Positions 58,353 through 64,000 of a stretch of 64,000 nucleotides of DNA are shown here, piece after piece; within the stretch, counting starts at the first letter, position 1, and each line of letters starts with the position of its first letter. The notes beneath the pieces are model-generated. The model had not been told where the DNA came from, ran no database searches, and saw nothing but the letters and a program-made list of their open reading frames with translations. A program made the translations under genes and the position numbers. The stretch comes from Enterobacter sp. ENT03 (GTDB taxonomy: Bacteria > Pseudomonadota > Gammaproteobacteria > Enterobacterales > Enterobacteriaceae): contig NZ_JAHUXA010000001.1 of assembly GCF_019218745.1 (NCBI RefSeq), positions 868,001 through 932,000 on the forward strand, read 5' to 3'.

Positions 58353-59662
58353 TATTCAGCCTCCAGGACCATTGCCGCGCCAAGTCCGCCTGCGGCGCAG
58401 GCTGTCACCAGACCAAAACCACCGCCCCGGCGGCGTAATTCATGCAGCGTCTGGGTGATCATGCGCGCACCGGTGGCGGCAAACGGATGACCATAGGCGA
58501 TGGAGCCGCCCAGTACGTTAAATTTGCTGTCGTCCACTTCCCCGGTGGCATGGCTGCGGCCCAGCACATCGCGGCTGAACTGGTCACTGGCCATCAACTT
58601 GAGGTTGGCCAGCGTCTGCGCGGCAAAGGCTTCGTGCATATCAAACAAGGTGAGATCGTTAAGGGTGATACCGGCGCGTTCAAGGGCCAGCGGTGTTGAC
58701 CAGGCCGGACCGAGCAGCATGTCCTGCTGAACGCCAATGGCGGTAAACGCATAGCTGCGCAGGAAACCAAGCGGGGTCAGCCCCAGTTCCCTGGCGCGGG
58801 ATTCGGTCATCAGGATCACCGCCGCCGCGCCATCGGTCAGCGGCGTACTGTTGGCTGCTGTGACGCTGCCGTGCTTGCGATCAAACGCCGGTCGCAGTTT
58901 GCTGTAATCGGCAAGGGAGGAGTTGTGGCGAATATTATTGTCCTGAACAACCGCATCGCGGTATGGCGGCACGTAAGCCGTCATCACCTCGTCCGCCAGC
59001 TTACCCTCAGCCCAGGCCTGCGCCGCAAGCTGATGAGAGCGATGCGCCTGCGCATCCTGTTGCTCGCGACTGATGCCCCAGGTTTTTGCCATCTGCTCGG
59101 CGGTATCGCCCATGCGTAAACCGGTGGAGTATTCCGCAACGGCGGGCGGCACAGGGAGTAAATCGCGCGGGCGCAGGCGGGAAAACAGTTTTAGTTTCTG
59201 CCCGGCAGTGCGAGCTTTACTGAGATCGAGCAGCGTGCGCGCCAGGGTTTTACTCACCCCAATCGGCAGCACGGAAGTGGAATCGGCCCCACCGGCAATA
59301 CCGGCGCGAATGGTGCCGGCCATCAGGCTTTCGGCGACGTTCGCCACCGCCTGGAAGCTGGTAGCACAGGCGCGGCTGACGCTGTAGGCATCCGTGTGAA
59401 TATTCATGCCGGTGCCGAGCACGATCTCGCGAGCAATGTTCGGCGCTTCGGGCATTTGCACCACCTGGCCAAATACCAGTTGTTCAATGACATCAGGCGG
59501 AATTTCACTGCGGGCGAGCAGTTCACCCACGACCATTTTCCCGAGGCTAATAGCCGGAATGCCATGAAAAGCAGTAGCCTGGCGGGCAAAAGGGGTACGC
59601 AACCCGCTGACAATGGCAATGCGATCGCCCTGACGGGTGACAAGTGGTAATGCCTGACTCAT
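58352..59662 (-). CDS. fadI: 3-ketoacyl-CoA thiolase FadI (anaerobic)
   Basis: 436-aa thiolase, beta subunit of the FadIJ complex. The acylated cysteine is in [12 protein letters not shown] (about 99), with catalytic His in [16 protein letters not shown] and Cys in [11 protein letters not shown] near the C-terminus. First gene of fadI-fadJ. A FadR-type operator lies 29 bp ahead of its ATG, linking it to fatty-acid induction. Confidence 0.96.
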   Translation of the reverse strand: MSQALPLVTRQGDRIAIVSGLRTPFARQATAFHGIPAISLGKMVVGELLARSEIPPDVIEQLVFGQVVQMPEAPNIAREIVLGTGMNIHTDAYSVSRACATSFQAVANVAESLMAGTIRAGIAGGADSTSVLPIGVSKTLARTLLDLSKARTAGQKLKLFSRLRPRDLLPVPPAVAEYSTGLRMGDTAEQMAKTWGISREQQDAQAHRSHQLAAQAWAEGKLADEVMTAYVPPYRDAVVQDNNIRHNSSLADYSKLRPAFDRKHGSVTAANSTPLTDGAAAVILMTESRARELGLTPLGFLRSYAFTAIGVQQDMLLGPAWSTPLALERAGITLNDLTLFDMHEAFAAQTLANLKLMASDQFSRDVLGRSHATGEVDDSKFNVLGGSIAYGHPFAATGARMITQTLHELRRRGGGFGLVTACAAGGLGAAMVLEAE

Positions 59663-59690
59663 AACACTCCCCTGTAAATAACGTCATGCA

Positions 59691-59707
59691 AAGTGGTCTG
59701 ACCTGAT
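59691..59707. promoter_or_regulatory. FadR-type operator of fadIJ
   Basis: AAGTGGTCTGACCTGAT matches AGCTGGTCCGACnTGTT at 12 of 16 defined positions, including the core TGGTC-GAC. Its centre is 37 bp upstream of the fadI ATG. FadR represses fadIJ in E. coli. Confidence 0.65.
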
Positions 59708-59824
59708 TTTAGTCTTAACCTTTTTCTTACATTTAGCCAACCGGCGGAGCGAATTTTTGCGAACTAATACACAGAGATGGTGAAGAAAACGCTCCTGAGG
59801 ATCAGGAGCGTAATACGGGGGGGA

Positions 59825-60109
59825 TTAACGCAGGCCCAGCTGGAAAATCAGCGTTTCCGCTTCACAGGCAAAAACAAAATCAATATCCAGGCGCACACCC
59901 TCAGCAACCTCGGTAAAGGTGGACGTGATCTGGCAAGGGTCTGACTCCACGCTGCGCGCTTTTTCCGTTAACGCAGCAAGCGTTGCTTCTGCATCAGCTC
60001 GGGTGGTAAATACGCGGCTGTAAGAGGCGGTGCAGTCGGTATTATCCATAATGGTGCCTACATCTATACAGCAGCAAACCGGGGTTTCATCAGCACTGCA
60101 TTTACTCAT
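59825..60109 (-). CDS. yfcZ: DUF406 family protein YfcZ
   Basis: 94-aa small cysteine-rich cytosolic protein, nearly identical to E. coli YfcZ. The N-terminus CSADETPVCCCIDVGTIMD has four cysteines within the first ~13 residues, which could bind metal; no function is known. The frame extends to 60145 but the family starts at MSKCSAD (60109). It lies between fadI and fadL, divergent from fadL. Confidence 0.9.
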   Translation of the reverse strand: MSKCSADETPVCCCIDVGTIMDNTDCTASYSRVFTTRADAEATLAALTEKARSVESDPCQITSTFTEVAEGVRLDIDFVFACEAETLIFQLGLR

Positions 60110-60208
60110 TGTAGATTTCCTCTGTATTTGCACTCTCGGTGCCATAAACGATGTGGTTATTTTACGCGCCCCGCAATAGTGGCTCCAGTCGATAATGTCA
60201 CAATTGCC

Positions 60209-60232
60209 AAATAGTGACCGTTATCACAGCTT
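60209..60232. promoter_or_regulatory. CRP-type site between yfcZ and fadL
   Basis: AGTGA-N6-TCACA (60213-60228) matches the CRP consensus at 9 of 10 positions. It is centred about 155 bp upstream of the predicted fadL start site and about 110 bp upstream of the yfcZ ATG. CRP activation of fadL is reported in E. coli. Confidence 0.5.
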
Positions 60233-60352
60233 AAAATGATCTAAAACAAAATTCGCCCTTTCTCATGACTGTAACAGAGGGCAAATTTGCCACCTGGATC
60301 GCGTTTCGAAGATCACAATTGAAAAAACTTATAAACAACCTTGCAACAATCC

Positions 60353-60369
60353 TGCTGGTCAGACCTATA
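60353..60369 (+). promoter_or_regulatory. FadR operator I of fadL, overlapping the -10
   Basis: TGCTGGTCAGACCTATA contains the core TGGTC-GAC. It runs into TATAAT (60366-60371), the fadL -10, so FadR bound here would block RNA polymerase. Confidence 0.7.
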
Positions 60370-60376
60370 ATTCCGC

Positions 60377-60393
60377 CACTGGTCTGATTTGTA
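60377..60393 (+). promoter_or_regulatory. FadR operator II of fadL
   Basis: CACTGGTCTGATTTGTA lies just downstream of the -10. E. coli fadL also has two FadR sites at matching positions, so the double-operator architecture is conserved. Confidence 0.6.
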
Positions 60394-60479
60394 AGTCGTA
60401 CCTCAGACCCTACACTTCGCGCTCCTGTTACGGCACGTAACAATCAATGCATAAAAATAAATCGGATGAGGTTATGGTC

Positions 60480-61760
60480 ATGAGCCAGAAAACCCTGTTT
60501 ACCAAATCTGCACTCGCAGTTGCAGTGGCAATTGTCTCTACACAAGCCTGGTCTGCGGGCTTCCAGTTAAACGAATTCTCTTCCTCTGGCCTTGGCCGCG
60601 CTTATTCTGGCGAAGGTGCTATTGCAGATGATGCAGGGAACGTCTCCCGTAACCCTGCGTTAATTACCTTATTCGATCGCCCGTCGTTTTCCGGCGGCGC
60701 CATTTATATTGATCCAGACGTGGACATTTCAGGTCGTTCGCCTTATAGCGGTCGTAGTCTTGACGCGGATAATATTGCGCCAACGGCATGGGTGCCTAAC
60801 CTCCATTTCGTCGCGCCGATTAATGAACAATTTGGCTGGGGCGCATCGGTTACGTCTAATTATGGCCTGGCGACCGAGTTTAATGACAACTACATCGCTG
60901 GCGAATACGGCGGTAAAACCGATTTAAAAACGATGAACCTTAACCTCAGCGGCGCATATCGCTTAAATGACAACTGGAGTTTTGGTCTTGGCTTTGATGC
61001 GGTTTATGCCGACGCGAAAATTGAGCGTTATGCTGGCGAACAAAGCGCGCTGCTGCCAAAAAACAGTTCTAAAATCGCCAGCCTTAAAGGCGACGAATGG
61101 GGCTTTGGCTGGAATGCCGGTATTCTTTACGAGCTGGATAAAAATAACCGTTATGGCTTTACCTACCGCTCTGAAGTGAAAGTCGACTTTGATGGCGACT
61201 ATAAAAGCGGCATCAGTCCTCTGGTTAATGGCTTACCTGGCGCGGGCACAGCTTTCCCTTCCGGTACGGCTGGTCAGACGATCCCAGGTTCGCTCAGTCT
61301 GCATCTGCCTGAAATGTGGGAGCTGTCCGGTTATAACCGTGTCGCGCCACAATGGGCGGTGCACTACAGCATCGCTTACACCAGCTGGAGCCAGTTCCAG
61401 GAGCTGAAAGCGACCGGCAAAAACGGTCAGACGCTGTTCTATAAGGAAGAAGGCTTCAGGGATTCCTACCGCCTGGCGCTGGGCACGACCTATTACATGG
61501 ATGATAACTGGACCTTCCGCACCGGTATCGCCTATGACGACAGCCCGGTTCCGGCTGGCAAACGTTCTATTTCCATTCCGGATCAAGACCGTCTGTGGCT
61601 GAGCGCCGGTACCACTTACGCCTTCAATGAAAATGCGTCGGTTGATGTGGGTGCGTCTTATATGCACGGCCAGAAAGTTACCGTTAATGAAGGCCCGTAT
61701 ACCTTTAAGTCAGAAGGTAAAGCCTGGCTGTTCGGTACTAACTTTAACTACGCATTCTGA
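60480..61760 (+). CDS. fadL: long-chain fatty acid outer-membrane channel FadL
   Basis: Beta-barrel outer-membrane protein that takes up long-chain fatty acids by lateral diffusion; also a phage T2 receptor in E. coli. 426 aa. The signal peptide ends at [10 protein letters not shown], the N-terminal hatch has [27 protein letters not shown], and the barrel ends in NFNYAF. The protein is about 20 residues shorter than E. coli FadL; the loss lies around residues 180-200, in an external loop region. ATG 60480 (MSQKTLF) is used; ATGs at 60474 and 60447 are also in frame. Confidence 0.95.
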   Translation: MSQKTLFTKSALAVAVAIVSTQAWSAGFQLNEFSSSGLGRAYSGEGAIADDAGNVSRNPALITLFDRPSFSGGAIYIDPDVDISGRSPYSGRSLDADNIAPTAWVPNLHFVAPINEQFGWGASVTSNYGLATEFNDNYIAGEYGGKTDLKTMNLNLSGAYRLNDNWSFGLGFDAVYADAKIERYAGEQSALLPKNSSKIASLKGDEWGFGWNAGILYELDKNNRYGFTYRSEVKVDFDGDYKSGISPLVNGLPGAGTAFPSGTAGQTIPGSLSLHLPEMWELSGYNRVAPQWAVHYSIAYTSWSQFQELKATGKNGQTLFYKEEGFRDSYRLALGTTYYMDDNWTFRTGIAYDDSPVPAGKRSISIPDQDRLWLSAGTTYAFNENASVDVGASYMHGQKVTVNEGPYTFKSEGKAWLFGTNFNYAF

Positions 61761-61774
61761 TAAATCCGTCATAT

Positions 61775-61804
61775 AAAAAAGGTGAACCCAGGTTCACCTT
61801 TTTT
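61775..61804. terminator. bidirectional terminator between fadL and mlaA
   Basis: AAAAAAGGTGAACC (61775-61788) pairs with GGTTCACCTTTTTT (61791-61804) with a tiny loop, flanking A and T tracts for the convergent genes. Confidence 0.9.
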
Positions 61805-61820
61805 ATTGCCTGCGTTGGGA

Positions 61821-62576
61821 TTACTCAGAATCAATATCTTTTAAATCATCCTGAATAGCCTGCGCGTTGGGGTTTTCGTCAGGTTTTAACTGACCGCCGT
61901 TGGCAATAAAATCGTGACGCTGGAAATAGGCTTCGCGTACCAGAATATAAGGATCGGACGACTGGCGCAGCAAACCGTCGGAATCCAGCAACTGTGCACG
62001 GGACTCGATACCTTCTACCGTCCATTTGCCGACCGAGAGCGGCCACGTCAGCCATGAGAGCACCGGATAGAGCGTATCCGCCATATCGCCGCCATCTTCA
62101 CGCAGGGTAAAGCTGCCATAGAACGGCAATTGCACATACGGGCCGTAACCCACGCCATAATGCCCCAGCGTGCTCCCGAAACGGTGCGGCTCAATACGCT
62201 GCAGTTTTTCGTTGGATAATCCTGCGACGTCGATAAAGCCCCCCATCCCCAACAAGGTATTCAGGAAGAAGCGGGTAAAGTGCACCATACCTTTATAGGG
62301 ATCACCCTGCAGGAAGAAGTTCACCATAATGGCGGGCTCTTCCAGGTTACTGGTGAAGTTGCTTAACCCGTTACGCGCAGGCTGCGGTACATAATCACGC
62401 CAGCCGACGGCAATCGGCCGCAGCACATAAGGATCCAGCACGTTAAAGTTGAAGTTATACATGGTGCGGTTGAATCCTTCGAACGGATCCGAGCGCCCCT
62501 GTTGCTGCTCACCAGAACTGGCGCAGCCGAACAATAATGTCGTACCCAGCGCGAGCGCCGACAGGCGATATTTCAT
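61821..62576 (-). CDS. mlaA: outer-membrane lipid asymmetry lipoprotein MlaA
   Basis: 251-aa outer-membrane lipoprotein that removes mislocalised phospholipids from the outer leaflet with OmpC/F and hands them to MlaC. The lipobox is LLFGC (Cys18). The family signatures DPFEGFNRTMYNFN (about 30-43), FTRFFLNTLLGMGGFIDVA and LGHYGVGYGPYVQLP are present. ATG 62576 (MKYRLSALALG) matches the family N-terminus; the upstream frame reaches 62603. It is divergent from yfdC. Confidence 0.96.
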   Translation of the reverse strand: MKYRLSALALGTTLLFGCASSGEQQQGRSDPFEGFNRTMYNFNFNVLDPYVLRPIAVGWRDYVPQPARNGLSNFTSNLEEPAIMVNFFLQGDPYKGMVHFTRFFLNTLLGMGGFIDVAGLSNEKLQRIEPHRFGSTLGHYGVGYGPYVQLPFYGSFTLREDGGDMADTLYPVLSWLTWPLSVGKWTVEGIESRAQLLDSDGLLRQSSDPYILVREAYFQRHDFIANGGQLKPDENPNAQAIQDDLKDIDSE

Positions 62577-62891
62577 GGATGTCTCCCTGTAATAAATGGT
62601 CATCGCAAAATGTCATCCGTGACGGATAAACGCGCAGCGCTCAGGTTCCGCCTGGAATACGCAAGAGATTGTATCAGCACGTTTAACGATGTGCACGTCA
62701 GCGGCAGCATGACCTGTCATGCATTCAGCATAGCTGGTCTTTATCTTCTCGTTTCGCCTTCAATGTTATACGCACTCTTAAATCCTGTTATCACCTTTTT
62801 TGCCCTTAACATAATTTAGGAAGAAGCCCGCTGCTTTAGCGCATAAAGCCGCTACGCTTATTGTCATGATCCCTGGAAAGATGAAGCAAAG
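62577..62891. other. 315-bp divergent mlaA-yfdC region
   Basis: No gene, repeat or operator that I can support. It must hold the two divergent promoters. The only open frames are short and unlike known proteins. Confidence 0.5.
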
Positions 62892-63833
62892 ATGGACGAA
62901 ATGAAACACGAAAAAATTGATGAGCACACTGACGACATCGAAGTTGAAAGTGAGGAAAAGGATCGCGGCGAGAAAATCGAAGTGGATGAGGAGCATTTGC
63001 CTTCACGAGCGATGGCAATACATGAGCATATTCGTCAGGACGGGGAAAAAGAGCTGGAGCGGGATGCGATGGCGCTGTTGTGGTCAGCCATCGCGGCGGG
63101 TCTGTCGATGGGGGCATCGCTGCTGGCGAAAGGCATTTTCCATGTGCAGTTTGAAGGCATTCCCGGCGGCTTTGTGCTGGAGAACCTCGGCTACACCTTC
63201 GGTTTTATTATTGTGATCATGGCTCGCCAGCAACTCTTCACCGAGAACACCGTCACCGCCGTACTGCCATTTATGCATAATCCGACGTGGCGCAACGGCG
63301 GTCTGCTGATGCGACTGTGGGGTGTGGTGCTGTTAGGTAACTTGATCGGCACCGCGATAGTTGCCTGCGCGTTTGGCTATATGCCGGTGTTTGACGATCC
63401 AACGCGCGATGCCTTTGTGAAAATAGGCATGGACGTGATGAAAAACTCCCCCCTGGAGATGTTTGCCAATGCCATTATTTCCGGCTGGCTGATCGCCACG
63501 ATGGTATGGATGTTTCCTTCTGCCGGCTCCGCCAAAATCGTAGTGATCATTCTGATGACCTGGCTTATTGCGCTGGGCGATACCACGCATATTGTGGTCG
63601 GTGCGGTGGAGATTTTTTATCTGGTGTTTACCGGTTCACTGCACTGGAGTGAATTCCTCTGGCCATTCGCCCTGCCAACGCTCGCCGGAAATATCTGCGG
63701 CGGGACGTTTATCTTTGCCCTGTTAAGCCATGCGCAGATCCGTAACGACATGAGCAACAAGCGTAAGGCTGAAGCTAAAGCGCTGGCCGACGAAGCGAAA
63801 AAGCAGAGTAAATCACAGGAGAATAACGCTTAA
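62892..63833 (+). CDS. yfdC: formate/nitrite transporter family protein YfdC
   Basis: 313-aa FNT-family inner-membrane protein (E. coli 310). A charged N-terminal tail (about 1-55, Glu/Asp/Lys-rich) and a polar Lys/Ala C-terminal tail flank six helices. The FNT-type segments SAIAAGLSMGASLLAKG and LPTLAGNICGGTFIFAL are present. Substrate unknown; relatives move formate, nitrite or hydrosulfide. ATG 62892 (MDEMKHEKIDEH) is used; ATG 62901 is an alternative. Followed by argW. Confidence 0.92.
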   Translation: MDEMKHEKIDEHTDDIEVESEEKDRGEKIEVDEEHLPSRAMAIHEHIRQDGEKELERDAMALLWSAIAAGLSMGASLLAKGIFHVQFEGIPGGFVLENLGYTFGFIIVIMARQQLFTENTVTAVLPFMHNPTWRNGGLLMRLWGVVLLGNLIGTAIVACAFGYMPVFDDPTRDAFVKIGMDVMKNSPLEMFANAIISGWLIATMVWMFPSAGSAKIVVIILMTWLIALGDTTHIVVGAVEIFYLVFTGSLHWSEFLWPFALPTLAGNICGGTFIFALLSHAQIRNDMSNKRKAEAKALADEAKKQSKSQENNA

Positions 63834-63908
63834 GTGGCGACACTTTGAGCATTCAGGCGGTCACGCGCTTAACGCAGTGTTGAAATGACGCTATACTCGT
63901 GCCGCCTT

Positions 63909-63983
63909 GTCCCCTTAGTTAAATGGATATAACGAGCCCCTCCTAAGGGCTAGTTGCAGGTTCGATTCCTGCAGGGGACACCA
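63909..63983 (+). tRNA. argW: tRNA-Arg, anticodon CCT
   Basis: 75-nt cloverleaf with encoded CCA. The acceptor stem GTCCCCT pairs with AGGGGAC, the discriminator is A and CCA is at 63981-63983. The anticodon arm reads CCCCTCCTAAGGG with anticodon CCT. The T arm has GCAGGTTCGATTCCTGC. This is argW, downstream of yfdC as in E. coli; it reads the rare AGG codon and is a common integration site for phages and islands. The window ends 17 nt later (positions 63984-64000). Confidence 0.97.
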
Positions 63984-64000
63984 GAATTCTCGGCTGAAAT

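Larger units (their letters stand above)
60110..60479 (+). other. 370-bp divergent yfcZ-fadL control region
   Basis: No gene. It contains a CRP-type site and two FadR operators around the fadL promoter, each listed separately. The stretch from 60232 to 60340 is A+T-rich and shows nothing else I can assign. Confidence 0.7.

Overview
The window is an ordinary chromosomal segment of an Enterobacteriaceae member (gammaproteobacterium). Nearly every protein matches an Escherichia coli K-12 counterpart in length and sequence. The methionine-salvage genes mtnBCD, the REP-type palindromes and the gene losses fit a genome of the Enterobacter/Kosakonia/Lelliottia/Klebsiella side of the family better than E. 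coli itself, but the sequence alone does not give the genus. I see no prophage, insertion sequence, integrase or CRISPR array.

Layout. 1-11 kb: ubiF (cut by the window edge), miaB, the ybeZ-ybeY-corC-lnt cluster behind a heat-shock-type promoter, the glutamate/aspartate transporter gltIJKL with the SroC RNA, then rihA. 11-24 kb: ybeL, leuS-lptE-holA-nadD, a decayed cobC remnant, rsfS-rlmH-mrdA-mrdB-rlpA, dacA, ybeD and lipB; this covers leucine charging, LPS transport, DNA polymerase III delta, NAD synthesis, ribosome silencing and the rod-shape (PBP2/RodA/PBP5) machinery. 24-32 kb: ybeF, lipA, tatE, ybeM, crcB, cspE, pagP and dcuC. 32-39 kb: a self-contained fructose-like PTS with two peptidases and an AraC regulator (fryB-fryC-ypdF-ypdE-fryA, ypdC) sits where E. 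coli has rna, the citrate-lyase genes and dpiBA. 39-48 kb: rnk, uspG, ahpCF, dsbG, ybdO, ybdN-ybdM and ybdL. 48-50 kb: mtnBCD, divergent from ybdL across MetJ boxes. 50-64 kb: yfcL, epmC, yfcA, mepA, aroC, prmB, smrB, sixA, fadJ-fadI, yfcZ, fadL, mlaA, yfdC and tRNA-Arg(CCT) argW.

The left ~48 kb is collinear (reversed) with the E. coli region near 0.63-0.70 Mb, and the right ~14 kb with the region near 2.44-2.47 Mb. These two E. coli loci lie at nearly equal distance from oriC on opposite replichores, and gene direction relative to oriC is kept. The ybdL/mtn to yfcL junction therefore looks like the endpoint of a symmetric inter-replichore inversion.

The best candidates for unexplained biology are the PTS-plus-peptidase cassette (substrate unknown) and the YbdN/YbdM pair (PP-loop enzyme plus ParB-like protein). 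Neither is shown to be a new system by sequence alone. Several regulatory arrangements are worth checking: a sigma-32 promoter whose -35 lies in the miaB terminator tail; a consensus sigma-32 promoter just ahead of a hairpin in front of ybeD; MetJ boxes between ybdL and mtnB; and a 20-bp tandem duplication of the corC/lnt junction.
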